Source: Hyphomicrobiales bacterium | GTDB taxonomy: Bacteria > Pseudomonadota > Alphaproteobacteria > Rhizobiales > Beijerinckiaceae | DNA: 12,414 bases | Reading direction: 5' to 3' | NCBI GenBank assembly: GCA_900299065.1 | Contig: OMIJ01000257.1 | Location: 1 to 12,414, forward strand | Part shown: positions 1 to 7,283 of the stretch, one piece after another | How the letters are laid out: each line of letters starts with the position of its first letter | Position numbering within the stretch: position 1 is the stretch's first letter | Position numbers and translations under genes: made by a program | Notes under the pieces: generated by a model | Databases searched by the model: none | What the model saw: only the letters and a program-made list of their open reading frames with translations | What the model was told of the DNA's origin: nothing

Positions 1-428
1 CCTAATCGATGCCCTTTACGGTCAAAGGCTGCCAGAGGTATGAACAAAACATCCGGCTTGATCTCGCTTCTGGTCTGATCTGGCTCATTGAGCCCCATGG
101 GCGAGCGGATCAAGGCCTCTCCCGGCGCCCATTGCAAAAAGCGTAAGGGCCGCTTGCCCTCAACCACAACAGGCAAAGCGGTGATGAAGCCGGCCTGATG
201 CAGCGCCTGCAATAAAGGCAGACAATCGGCCTCATGACGAATGGGATGATAGAGGGAGACGGCTTTGACACCCGGCCTTGCTCTGGCCAATTGCAGACCT
301 TCGCGGGCCAGATGAGCGGCAAATTGGCTTTGCCGGTCAGGGCTTATGGCTGCTCTTTGCTCCAAAGCCGCACGGCGTAAGGCCGCTTTGGTTGTTTGCT
401 GGCTCAAAGGGGAGGCATGCGGGCTCAC
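1..428 (-). CDS. fthC: 5-formyltetrahydrofolate cyclo-ligase, 3' end cut by the window edge
   Basis: This enzyme (5,10-methenyltetrahydrofolate synthetase, also called YgfA) uses ATP to turn 5-formyl-THF into 5,10-methenyl-THF in the cytosol, returning a storage folate to one-carbon metabolism. The minus strand reads 142 codons to the edge. The N-terminal helix has KAALRRAAL near residue 14. The family core follows as VVEGKRPLRFLQW (about 88-100), then LIRSPMGLNEP (106-116) and PDVLFIPLAAFDRKGHRL (125-142). The glycine-rich GYGGGYYDR segment that normally comes next falls outside the window. About 50 residues are missing against the usual length of roughly 190. An in-frame TGA lies four codons upstream, so the GTG at 426-428 is the farthest possible start; no strong ribosome site precedes it, and a later TTG is possible. 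Its position just behind a 6S RNA gene is the arrangement seen in many proteobacteria. Confidence 0.9.
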   Translation of the reverse strand, partial: MSPHASPLSQQTTKAALRRAALEQRAAISPDRQSQFAAHLAREGLQLARARPGVKAVSLYHPIRHEADCLPLLQALHQAGFITALPVVVEGKRPLRFLQWAPGEALIRSPMGLNEPDQTRSEIKPDVLFIPLAAFDRKGHRL

Positions 429-458
429 GACAGGGGCTCAGCCATAGGAAAGGATCAA

Positions 459-615
459 GTGCGGGGCCACTGAGCCGTGGGATATCGATCCCGGGAACCT
501 ACAATGTAGGTGGGCGCCATATGGCCAAGTCCACGGACAAGGCCAGGGACAGCTCCCTTTGAGATCGATAAGGCCCCGGGAATACAGATCCTACACAAAC
601 CCCGCAGCTCCGCAC
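459..615 (-). ncRNA. ssrS: 6S RNA
   Basis: 6S RNA folds like an open promoter and binds the housekeeping sigma-factor form of RNA polymerase, lowering transcription in stationary phase. The region between nadD and fthC has no credible protein gene. Its minus strand forms a long rod: GTGCGG (615-610) pairs with CCGCAC (464-459). After an 8-nt bulge, AGCTGCGGG (609-601) pairs with CCCACGGCT (481-473), with one G-U and one mismatch. TATCGATC (570-563) can pair with GATCGATA (490-483). The apical arm is the symmetric hairpin at 523-544 (GGCC, GTCC, GGAC, GGCC on two internal loops). The length of about 157 nt and the place just upstream of fthC fit the family. Both ends are estimated from the stem and promoter; no U-rich terminator is seen, so the 3' end may be made by processing. 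The call rests on structure plus context, not on a covariance-model hit. Confidence 0.75.
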
Positions 616-619
616 CCCT

Positions 620-649
620 AATGTAGGCGCAAAAGCTCACTTATGCCAG
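620..649 (-). promoter_or_regulatory. Probable sigma-70 promoter of the 6S RNA gene
   Basis: On the minus strand CTGGCA (649-644, four of six matches to TTGACA) is followed after 18 bp by TACATT (625-620, a good -10 box). Transcription would start at about 613-615, exactly where the predicted closing stem of the 6S RNA begins. The -35 element lies only about 10 bp past the nadD stop codon, so read-through from nadD could also contribute. Confidence 0.6.
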
Positions 650-659
650 TGTGAACTGA

Positions 660-1316
660 TCAAACTCTGGCTTTAGCTTGCCTGGCCCTTAACGCGCTTG
701 AAGATTGCTGCGAGCGTGGCCCATGCAGAAACATCAGCGCGGGCGTCTGCGCTTTGGCAAAAAGAGCACTATCGCCCTCATCTCTGCGATATTTTTCGAG
801 ATAAAGGGCGGCCCGGCTATGGGTGGCGCGCAAGGTCGAATTCGGCCTGTCGATTACCGCCAGTGGCATGAGATCGGCAATTTCGCGCCATCTATGCCAG
901 CGATGAAAGCTTGCGAGATTATCCGCGCCCATTAGCCAGACAAAATCGACGCTGCCACAGCGCTGCGTGAGATAATGCAAAGTGTCATAGGTAAAGCGCG
1001 TGCCAATCTCAGCCTCAACGCCGCTGACAAAAATAGCGGGATGATGAGCCAATTTTTTGCAGGCTTGCAGGCGTGTGGCAAGCGCTGGAAGATCGCTATT
1101 TTGCTTCAGTGGATTGCCGGGCGTCACCAGCCACCAGATGCAATCCAAATTAAGACGCCGCAAAGCAATCAGACTGGCTAAGCGATGGCCTTCATGAGGC
1201 GGGTTGAACGAGCCACCCAAGAGGCCAATCTTCATGCCCGGCGCATGTTTGGGCAAAAGAGCAAGACCATTGCGTCTTTTCACTGCCTTGGGAGCTTGAG
1301 TTAAGCTGTTCGTCAT
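660..1316 (-). CDS. nadD: Nicotinate-nucleotide adenylyltransferase
   Basis: This cytosolic enzyme joins nicotinate mononucleotide and ATP to give deamido-NAD, the last-but-one step of NAD synthesis. The 218-residue product has the nucleotidyltransferase signature GGSFNPPHEGHR at about residues 34-45, with the HxGH-type histidines. A middle block, FVWLMGADNLASFHRWHRW (about 125-143), matches the family's substrate-binding region, and near the C-terminus SSSALRARQ corresponds to the second nucleotide-binding motif (SxTxxR type). The 27 residues before the internal Met28 resemble the extension common in rhizobial NadD, so the longer ATG start is kept. The ribosome site is ambiguous: an AAGG overlaps the stop of the HD gene and a GAGG touches the ATG. 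The gene follows the HD gene by 18 bp, as in an operon. In many relatives nadD is followed by rsfS; here the 6S RNA gene follows. Confidence 0.95.
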   Translation of the reverse strand: MTNSLTQAPKAVKRRNGLALLPKHAPGMKIGLLGGSFNPPHEGHRLASLIALRRLNLDCIWWLVTPGNPLKQNSDLPALATRLQACKKLAHHPAIFVSGVEAEIGTRFTYDTLHYLTQRCGSVDFVWLMGADNLASFHRWHRWREIADLMPLAVIDRPNSTLRATHSRAALYLEKYRRDEGDSALFAKAQTPALMFLHGPRSQQSSSALRARQAKARV

Positions 1317-1334
1317 CCTCGCAGATAAGCGCCT

Positions 1335-2135
1335 TTAGAGAAAATTATTCGGCCAGATTATGCTGCGCCACATATGCGAAGAGGGGCTGTCATCAAAGCC
1401 TAGACCCTCTTTCGGCTGACGGAAATTGCGCCCGATCACATCGGTGAATTCATGCACATCGACTTTCACATCAGGATCGAAGGAATAAAGATCATTACAG
1501 GTCACAAGGCGGGCTGACATATACCATTTATGTGCACGGGCCTGTTCATAAGCGCGCTGCACATAAGCAGGCGGCACATAATCCTCACCAAATGAGCGCT
1601 TATAGAGATCTGGATATTCGTAATTAGTCTCGGCATCAGGATAGAAACGCAAGGCCTGATGATAGCGCACCGCCCAGGCCACTTCTTCATCGACATAAGG
1701 CTCGATCAATTGCGCGCCATAATAGCCATGGTCACAGCGAATATGCGCCGTCACGGCCACATCATGGACAAGGCAAGCCAGGACGAGTTTTTCCGGCAGG
1801 CCGTTTTTCTGGGCCAGCCTTGCGCTTTGTAATAAATGCTGGCCACCACGCCCCATAAGTAAAATGCGTTTGGTGAAAAAGTCGATCAGAGTTGGCTTTT
1901 CCGGCATGGGCGGCAGACGTGGCTCTTGATGCATCAAATAGCGCCCAGGAACCGGCGTGCCGCCCCCCGCGCCCAGCATGCCAACGCGCCCGAAGAAAGG
2001 CACGGCAGCTTTGCGATCAAGCAAACGCATCATCGTCTTTTCGAGCAATTCATCACGCATTTCCGAATCCATCTGCGGCGTGACTTGCGTTGCAACAATG
2101 GCTTGAGCCTCTGCCACCATTTCATTGTAAGTCAT
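1335..2135 (-). CDS. HD-domain metalloprotein, possible PhnZ/MIOX-like diiron oxygenase, function unknown
   Basis: The 266-residue product is a predicted soluble cytosolic HD-fold protein; I do not recognise a named gene. Residues 1-80 match nothing I know. The HD core follows: His100 (RGGQHLLQSA), His124-Asp125 (CLVHDVAV), His136 (DHGYYGAQLIEPYV), His159 (VRYHQALRFYPD) and Asp215 (TCNDLYSFDPD). This H...HD...H...H...D set suits two metal ions. The segment around 200-217 (KWYMSARLVTCNDLYSF) resembles the ARLRRWDD-like helix that supplies the last Asp in PhnZ and inositol oxygenase. Both hydrolase (phosphatase or nucleotidase) and oxygenase roles are open, and the substrate cannot be read from the sequence. 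The C-terminus ends in an unusual WRSIIWPNNFL. The ATG at 2135 has CGGAG about 8 nt upstream. The gene starts 26 bp after proA and ends 18 bp before nadD, so it probably shares their transcript. Confidence 0.8.
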   Translation of the reverse strand: MTYNEMVAEAQAIVATQVTPQMDSEMRDELLEKTMMRLLDRKAAVPFFGRVGMLGAGGGTPVPGRYLMHQEPRLPPMPEKPTLIDFFTKRILLMGRGGQHLLQSARLAQKNGLPEKLVLACLVHDVAVTAHIRCDHGYYGAQLIEPYVDEEVAWAVRYHQALRFYPDAETNYEYPDLYKRSFGEDYVPPAYVQRAYEQARAHKWYMSARLVTCNDLYSFDPDVKVDVHEFTDVIGRNFRQPKEGLGFDDSPSSHMWRSIIWPNNFL

Positions 2136-2161
2136 GCGTAGATCTCCGAAAATTCATCCGC

Positions 2162-3472
2162 TCAGCTGCGGATCTGGCCGTTGCCATGCACGCGATATTT
2201 AAACGAGGTCAATTGCTCAAGCCCCACGGGGCCACGCGCATGCATGCGCCCGGTTGCAATGCCGATCTCGGCACCAAAGCCAAATTCGCCACCATCCGCA
2301 AATTGTGTCGAAGCATTGTGCAGCACAATGGCTGAATCAACTTCGCGCAAAAAACGGTCCGCTGCTGCCTGGTCTTGTGTGATGATGCAATCGGTGTGAT
2401 GCGAGCCGAATGTGTCGATATGTTGCATTGCTGCATCCAGACCATCAACCACTTTCGCAGAAATGATACTATCGAGATATTCGGTGCGCCAATCTTCCTC
2501 GCTTGCAGGCGTGACACGCGCATCAGCGCCGCGCACTTGTTCGTCACCGCGCACCGCGCAGCCTGCATCAATCAACATGGAGACCAGCGGCTTGAGGGAT
2601 TGATCTGCAATGGCGCGATCAACCAGCAAAGTCTCTGCCGCGCCGCAAATCCCCGTACGGCGTAATTTAGCATTGCGCAAAATCGTTTTGGCCATTTCAA
2701 GATCAGCGGCGCGATCTACATAGACATGCACAATGCCTTCGAGATGCGCGAAGACGGGCACGCGTGCTTCATCCTGCACACGTGCCACAAGGCTTTTGCC
2801 ACCGCGCGGCACAATCACATCAAGCTGGCCGCTAAGCCCTTTGAGCATTTCACTCACTGCGGCGCGATCGCGCACGGGTACAAGCGCAATCGAGGCCTCC
2901 GGCAGATTGGCGGCGCGCAAACCCTCCGCCAGACACTGATGAATGGCGCGCGAGGAATGGAAGGAATCCGATCCTCCTCGCAAAATTGCAGCATTACCAG
3001 CCTTCAGACACAAGGCGCCTGCATCAGCTGTGACATTGGGGCGACTTTCATAAATCACGCCAATCACACCCAGCGGAGTCGAAACGCGTTCAATCTTCAG
3101 CCCATTGGGGCGCTCGAATTGCGCCAGCACACGCCCCACAGGATCAGGCAGACGGGCAATATCTTCCAGCCCCTTGGCCATGGCTTCAATGCGCGCTTCA
3201 TTGAGCATGAGCCGATCCAGATTGGCTTTGGTCAAACCCGCCTTTTCGCCGGCCTGCATATCAAGCGCATTGGCGGCAATGATGGCCGATGATTGCTCAC
3301 GCATCACTTTGGCAGCGTGCAACAAGGCTTTGTTCTTTTGCTCGGTTGACGCAAGGCCAAGCGCATGAGCGGCCAAGCGTGCCTGGTGCCCAAGCTCGTG
3401 CATAATGGCAATGAGATCGGCTGAGTCCATGGAAGCGGTTGCCGGGGCGGAGGGTGTGGAATTAATGTTCAT
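2162..3472 (-). CDS. proA: Gamma-glutamyl phosphate reductase
   Basis: The enzyme reduces gamma-glutamyl phosphate with NADPH to glutamate-5-semialdehyde, the second step of proline synthesis from glutamate, in the cytosol. It is a full-length aldehyde-dehydrogenase-superfamily protein of 436 residues. Recognisable blocks are the nucleotide-binding region RVSTPLGVIGVIYESRPNVT (about 129-148), LRGGSDSFHSS (about 164-174), DVIVPRGGKSLVARVQ (about 218-233), the catalytic cysteine Cys276 in RRTGICGAAETLLV, and the C-terminal EIGIATGRMHARGPVGLEQL (about 402-421). The ATG at 3472 is chosen over a TTG two codons upstream; neither has a clear ribosome site, and a perfect hairpin ends directly before the ATG. 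In many relatives proA follows proB, but here the liv transporter genes lie upstream, 69 bp away. Confidence 0.96.
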   Translation of the reverse strand: MNINSTPSAPATASMDSADLIAIMHELGHQARLAAHALGLASTEQKNKALLHAAKVMREQSSAIIAANALDMQAGEKAGLTKANLDRLMLNEARIEAMAKGLEDIARLPDPVGRVLAQFERPNGLKIERVSTPLGVIGVIYESRPNVTADAGALCLKAGNAAILRGGSDSFHSSRAIHQCLAEGLRAANLPEASIALVPVRDRAAVSEMLKGLSGQLDVIVPRGGKSLVARVQDEARVPVFAHLEGIVHVYVDRAADLEMAKTILRNAKLRRTGICGAAETLLVDRAIADQSLKPLVSMLIDAGCAVRGDEQVRGADARVTPASEEDWRTEYLDSIISAKVVDGLDAAMQHIDTFGSHHTDCIITQDQAAADRFLREVDSAIVLHNASTQFADGGEFGFGAEIGIATGRMHARGPVGLEQLTSFKYRVHGNGQIRS

Positions 3473-3497
3473 CCGCAATTTCTAGCAGAAATTGCGG
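3473..3497 (-). promoter_or_regulatory. Perfect hairpin directly before the proA start codon
   Basis: On the minus strand CCGCAATTTCT and AGAAATTGCGG are perfectly complementary over 11 bp around a 3-nt loop, and the base of the stem touches the proA ATG at 3472. No U-run follows, so it is not a classic terminator. It would bury the ribosome binding region of proA, or could be a protein binding site; either role is inference. A weaker 7-bp stem (CGGCCTG with CAGGCCG) lies next to it at about 3496-3525. Confidence 0.6.
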
Positions 3498-3541
3498 CCT
3501 GCGTCATCGGTGCTAATCAGGCCGGCGAGTTATTGGGCGGA

Positions 3542-4294
3542 TTAGTGCGCCGCGCCCAGATAAGCGGCCTGGACGGCAGGGTCATTGCGCAGTTTTTCCG
3601 CCGGACCGGAGGCGGAAATCCGGCCATTTTCGAGCACATAGCCAAAGTCCGCCACTTCCAGTGCCGCGGCGGCAAATTGCTCAACCAGCAGCATGGTGAT
3701 CTTGCTCTCTTTCAGCCGGGCAATTGTGGCAAAGACCTCGCTGACCAATTTGGGCGCAAGACCCATGGAAGGCTCATCGAGCATTAACACTGCAGGATTG
3801 AGCATCAGCGCGCGGGCCATGGCAAGCATTTGCTGTTCCCCACCCGATAAAGTGCCTGCCAATTGCCGCCGGCGCTCGCGCAGCCGCGGAAACAAATCAT
3901 ACATGCGCTCAAGATCGGCCGCTGGCTGACCAATAGGCCGACTGCCCGTAAAGCGCGGAAAGGCCCCCAAAAGCAGATTGTCTTCAACCGGCAGGGTGGC
4001 AAAGACGCGCCGTCCTTCCGGCGAATGGGCGACCCCGCGCCGGGTAATCTGATGTGCCGGCAGGCCGGTGATATTTTCGAGCTGTACGGATTGACTGCCG
4101 GCACCCTGCTGGCCAAGCATGATGGTACCCTGGCTGGGTGCAATCATGCCTGAGAGGGCGCGCAAGGTCGTGGTTTTACCAGCGCCATTCGAGCCAATCA
4201 GCGTAACCAGAGCGCCATCGGCGACGTCCAGACTAATGCCATGCAGCACCTGCACCTTGCCATAACCTGCGATCAGATTTTCAACTTTCAGCAT
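3542..4294 (-). CDS. livF: LIV-type ABC importer, ATP-binding subunit LivF
   Basis: This is the second ATPase of the branched-chain amino acid type importer, at the inner face of the membrane, where it pairs with the LivG domain. The 250-residue product has Walker A GSNGAGKT (34-41), a Q-loop region SPEGRRVF (91-98), the ABC signature LSGGEQQ (149-155), Walker B VLMLDEP (169-175), and the LivF-type LLVEQ (202-206) where other ABC ATPases carry the switch histidine. The full-length C-terminus ends in VQAAYLG, typical of LivF. The ATG at 4294 is preceded by GAGGG that overlaps the stop codon of the fused livM-livG gene, which points to coupled translation. It is the last gene of the liv unit before proA. 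The substrate is not defined by this subunit. Confidence 0.95.
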   Translation of the reverse strand: MLKVENLIAGYGKVQVLHGISLDVADGALVTLIGSNGAGKTTTLRALSGMIAPSQGTIMLGQQGAGSQSVQLENITGLPAHQITRRGVAHSPEGRRVFATLPVEDNLLLGAFPRFTGSRPIGQPAADLERMYDLFPRLRERRRQLAGTLSGGEQQMLAMARALMLNPAVLMLDEPSMGLAPKLVSEVFATIARLKESKITMLLVEQFAAAALEVADFGYVLENGRISASGPAEKLRNDPAVQAAYLGAAH

Positions 4295-4303
4295 GATAAT
4301 CCC

Positions 4304-6304
4304 TCACGCTGCACTGGCGGATGCACCGCCCAGATAAGCCTCGATCACACGCGCATTGGTCTGCATTTCGGCGGGTTTGCCCTCTGCAATCTTCTGGCCG
4401 AAGTCGAGCACGCTGACTTTATCGCTGACCGACATAACGACATCCATGTGATGTTCGATGAGAATAATGGTAATACCCTGCGCCTTGATCTTGCGAATGA
4501 TCTCGATCAATTCGCGAATATCGGGCGCAGTCAATCCGGCGGCGGGCTCATCGAGCAATAACAATTTGGGATCAAGCGCTAGGGCTCTGCCAATTTCCAG
4601 CAATCTTTGCTTGCCATAGGGAAGATTGCGCGCCTCTTCATTGGCAAGTTCAGCAAGGCCGACAAAGGCCAGAATACTTGCTGCCCGCGCCCGAGCCGCG
4701 CTCTCTTCGCGTCGAATGCGCGAGGAACCTAAAGCAACATCCACCACATTCGAGCGATAGCTGTGATGCAGGCCCACCAGCACATTTTCAATCAGAGTGA
4801 GTTCACCAAACAATTGCACATTCTGAAATGTGCGGGCAATACCGCGCGCGGCAATACCGGGTGAATTGAGTCCGTTGATCGTTTCGCCAACAAAAACAAT
4901 ATTGCCCTGCGTGGGCGTATAAATGCCCGTCAGCACGTTCATCATTGTGGATTTGCCCGAGCCATTAGGCCCGATCAATCCGTGGATCGTGCCCTGTTTC
5001 ACCTCGAGATTGATCTGATCAAGCGCGCGCAATCCACCAAATTGCATCGTCACATGATCGAGTTTGAGCAAAGCGCCTTCGCTCTTGCCAGGCGAGGTGA
5101 GCGCTGTTTCGATATTTCCCACGGCTTGAATGCGCGCATGTGACTGGATCAAGCCTGGTTTGAAATGCTCGACCATTTTCTTGAGGAAGCCGACAATCCC
5201 GTCAGGCAGATAATAGACAACAAACAGGATCATCAAACCAAAGACAGTGAGTTTATAATCCGTGATCTTTTGCAGCATCAGCGAGAAAGCATAAAAGCTC
5301 AGACATAAAACAACCGGCACGGCAGCGCGCAAACGTTGCTCCGGTCTGGTGATCATGACATAGCCACCAGATAGAACAGCAATGATGGCGATCAGCAGCG
5401 CAAAATCTCGGAACAGATCAATATCTGCCAGCAGATTGGGCAGATACACCACAATTGCCGCACCCAAAATCGGCCCCAGCCTGGATTTACGCCCGCCCAT
5501 TGTGACGGCTAACAAAAACTGGATTGACAGATCAAAACTGAAATTATTGGGCGCAATATATTGCTCGGAATAAGCAAAGAGCACGCCCGCCAATCCGGCA
5601 AAGCCAGCGCTCAGCACAAAGGCCATCACTTTATGGCGATAGACACTCACACTCATGCAATCAGAAGCAATCGGGCTGTCGCGTAAAGCCTCGAATGCCC
5701 GTCCCAGATGCGAGGCCAGAATGCGATTGATCACCACAATCGTCAGCGCAAGAAAGATCATCACAACATAAAAATATTGCATCTCACGCACGCGTTTGAT
5801 CGACATGCTGAAGAGGTCGATGGTCTCGCCCCATTCGCGCCAGTCAAACATCACAGGGGTTGTTAGCGTAATCCCAAGCGGTCCGCGTGTGAGATTGAGA
5901 TGATTGAGCCAGGGGCCCAGATCGGTCATTTCATTGATCAGAATCTGCACAATCGTGCCAAAGGCCAATGTCACCATGGCCAGATAGGGTCCCGTCACGC
6001 GCAAGGCGGGCAGCGCCAGAATAAAACCAAAAGCGCCCGCCACAATTGGGCCAATGATCAAAGAGGGCCAGAAGCCAAGGCCCAAGTGAATGAACGCACA
6101 TCCAGCTGCATAAGCGCCAAGGCCAAAGAGTGCGGCATGACCAATCGAGACTTCGCCCGTATAGCCAAACACAATATCAAGCCCCAAAGTGACAATCGCA
6201 AAGATCGCCACTGTGACGATCAAATGCAGATAATAGGGACTGGTGATGACAAAGGGGCAGGCCAAAACGGCCACAATGGCTAACAGGAGAAGAAGGCGAT
6301 TCAT
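4304..6304 (-). CDS. livM-livG: Fused LIV-type ABC importer permease and ATPase (LivM-LivG)
   Basis: One 666-residue chain carries the second permease and the first ATPase of the importer. Residues 1 to about 380 are the LivM domain, with many hydrophobic helices and the family block VFGYTGEVSIGHAALFGLGAY near 45-65. After a linker of about 30 residues the LivG domain starts near 413 (LLKLDHVTMQFGGLRAL). It has Walker A GPNGSGKST (445-453), the LivG-style signature LPYGKQRLLE (561-570), Walker B LLLLDEP (581-587) and the switch histidine in IEHHMDVV. The permease part is longer than usual: between about 297 and 352 it holds roughly two extra hydrophobic segments (FALLIAIIAVLSGGYVMI and VPVVLCLSFYAFSLML) before the normal last helix. 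The ATG at 6304 is chosen over an upstream TTG because AAGAAGG sits 7 nt before it; the start lies 2 nt after the livH stop. Confidence 0.93.
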   Translation of the reverse strand: MNRLLLLLAIVAVLACPFVITSPYYLHLIVTVAIFAIVTLGLDIVFGYTGEVSIGHAALFGLGAYAAGCAFIHLGLGFWPSLIIGPIVAGAFGFILALPALRVTGPYLAMVTLAFGTIVQILINEMTDLGPWLNHLNLTRGPLGITLTTPVMFDWREWGETIDLFSMSIKRVREMQYFYVVMIFLALTIVVINRILASHLGRAFEALRDSPIASDCMSVSVYRHKVMAFVLSAGFAGLAGVLFAYSEQYIAPNNFSFDLSIQFLLAVTMGGRKSRLGPILGAAIVVYLPNLLADIDLFRDFALLIAIIAVLSGGYVMITRPEQRLRAAVPVVLCLSFYAFSLMLQKITDYKLTVFGLMILFVVYYLPDGIVGFLKKMVEHFKPGLIQSHARIQAVGNIETALTSPGKSEGALLKLDHVTMQFGGLRALDQINLEVKQGTIHGLIGPNGSGKSTMMNVLTGIYTPTQGNIVFVGETINGLNSPGIAARGIARTFQNVQLFGELTLIENVLVGLHHSYRSNVVDVALGSSRIRREESAARARAASILAFVGLAELANEEARNLPYGKQRLLEIGRALALDPKLLLLDEPAAGLTAPDIRELIEIIRKIKAQGITIILIEHHMDVVMSVSDKVSVLDFGQKIAEGKPAEMQTNARVIEAYLGGASASAA

Positions 6305-6306
6305 GG

Positions 6307-7206
6307 TCAAACCTTCTTGATTGCAGTGGAGCCAAACAGACCGGCGGGCTTCACTGAAAGCACGAGCAGCAAGAGCAAGAGGCCCGGCACATCCTTGTAA
6401 CCAGTCGATATATAATAGCCTGTCAGGTTTTCAGTTATGCCAAGGATCATACCGCCAACAACTACGCCATAGCCGCTTGAGAGGCCGCCAATAATCGCCA
6501 CAGCAAAGGCCTTCAATCCCAATGCACCGCCCATCGCCGCGCCTGTGAGTGTAATGGGGGCCACAAGCACACCGGCAAAAGCGGCTGACATGGAAGACAA
6601 GGCATAAGAGAAGGTGATGACCAGGCGTGTATCAATGCCCATCAAACCTGCTGCATCGCGATCCAGCGCAGTGGCGACAACAGCCTTGCCATAAATAGAT
6701 TTGCGGTTGAACACTTCCACCGCAATCATCAACCCTAAAGCGCCAAGTAAAATGGCGATCTCCATTGGCTGAATGCGCACAGCGCCCACCGATAGCGCTT
6801 GCTCAGGCAAGGGAGAAGGAAAGCGCAAAGCATCGCGGCCCCAGAAATTTTCAGCCAGATTTTTGAAGATAATGCCCAGAGCAATCGTCGCCATAATCCA
6901 GCCGGCTTCCGATTTGGTACGCATGGCTTGGCGGACACCGAGAAATTCAACAACCGCCCCCTGCATCATGCCAAAGATCAGCACAATGGGCAGCATCAGA
7001 ATAAAGGCCAATAAAGTTCCCATGCCTGTGGCAATGAGAAAATTGATTGTCGTCAGCCCCACCAGAGCGCCGAGCATAAGCGCTTCGCCCTGACCAAAAT
7101 TAAGGGTCTTGGAGGTTGCAAAAGTGAGCTGATAGCCAAAGGCGATCACGCCATAAATCATGCCAACGGATATGCCGCTAACAATGAGCTGAGCCAGAAT
7201 ATCCAT
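6307..7206 (-). CDS. livH: LIV-type ABC importer, permease LivH
   Basis: This inner-membrane permease forms the translocation channel together with the LivM domain. The 299-residue product is highly hydrophobic, with about eight predicted membrane segments. It carries the family blocks MDILAQLIVSGISVGMIYGV at the N-terminus, SKTLNFGQGEALMLGALVG (about 32-50), an AGLMGID motif in the cytoplasmic loop that docks with the ATPases, and near the C-terminus AIIGGLSSGYGVVVGG followed by GITENLTGYYI. The ATG at 7206 is chosen because ACAGG lies about 7 nt upstream and the protein then begins as homologues do; an in-frame TTG at 7257 would start inside the terminator hairpin. It follows livK by 77 bp, and its stop lies 2 nt before the livM-livG start. 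Confidence 0.95.
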   Translation of the reverse strand: MDILAQLIVSGISVGMIYGVIAFGYQLTFATSKTLNFGQGEALMLGALVGLTTINFLIATGMGTLLAFILMLPIVLIFGMMQGAVVEFLGVRQAMRTKSEAGWIMATIALGIIFKNLAENFWGRDALRFPSPLPEQALSVGAVRIQPMEIAILLGALGLMIAVEVFNRKSIYGKAVVATALDRDAAGLMGIDTRLVITFSYALSSMSAAFAGVLVAPITLTGAAMGGALGLKAFAVAIIGGLSSGYGVVVGGMILGITENLTGYYISTGYKDVPGLLLLLLVLSVKPAGLFGSTAIKKV

Positions 7207-7224
7207 GCAAAACCTGTCTAATGT

Positions 7225-7268
7225 AAAAAAGCCCTCCCATATGCGAGCCATGCGCAAATGGGAGGGGC
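7225..7268 (-). terminator. Rho-independent terminator or attenuator between livK and livH
   Basis: On the minus strand GCCCCTCCCAT (7268-7258) pairs with ATGGGAGGGC (7240-7231) over about 10 bp with one extra base. An inner 4-bp stem (TGCG with CGCA) extends it, and a run of six T (7230-7225) follows at once. This is a textbook terminator. Because the permease genes follow on the same strand with no clear promoter between, partial read-through would make livK mRNA more abundant than livH-livMG-livF mRNA. Confidence 0.85.
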
Positions 7269-7283
7269 GTCAATGATAGTCTA

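Noticed and set aside
455..640. Open frame of 61 codons on the minus strand over the 6S region, and a 94-codon plus-strand frame at 278-562
   Set aside because: Neither has a recognisable protein, and both overlap the RNA structure or the fthC gene; they are chance frames.
3496..3525. Second 7-bp stem (CGGCCTG / CAGGCCG) between livF and proA
   Set aside because: The loop is 16 nt and no U-run follows on the minus strand, so it is not supported as a terminator.
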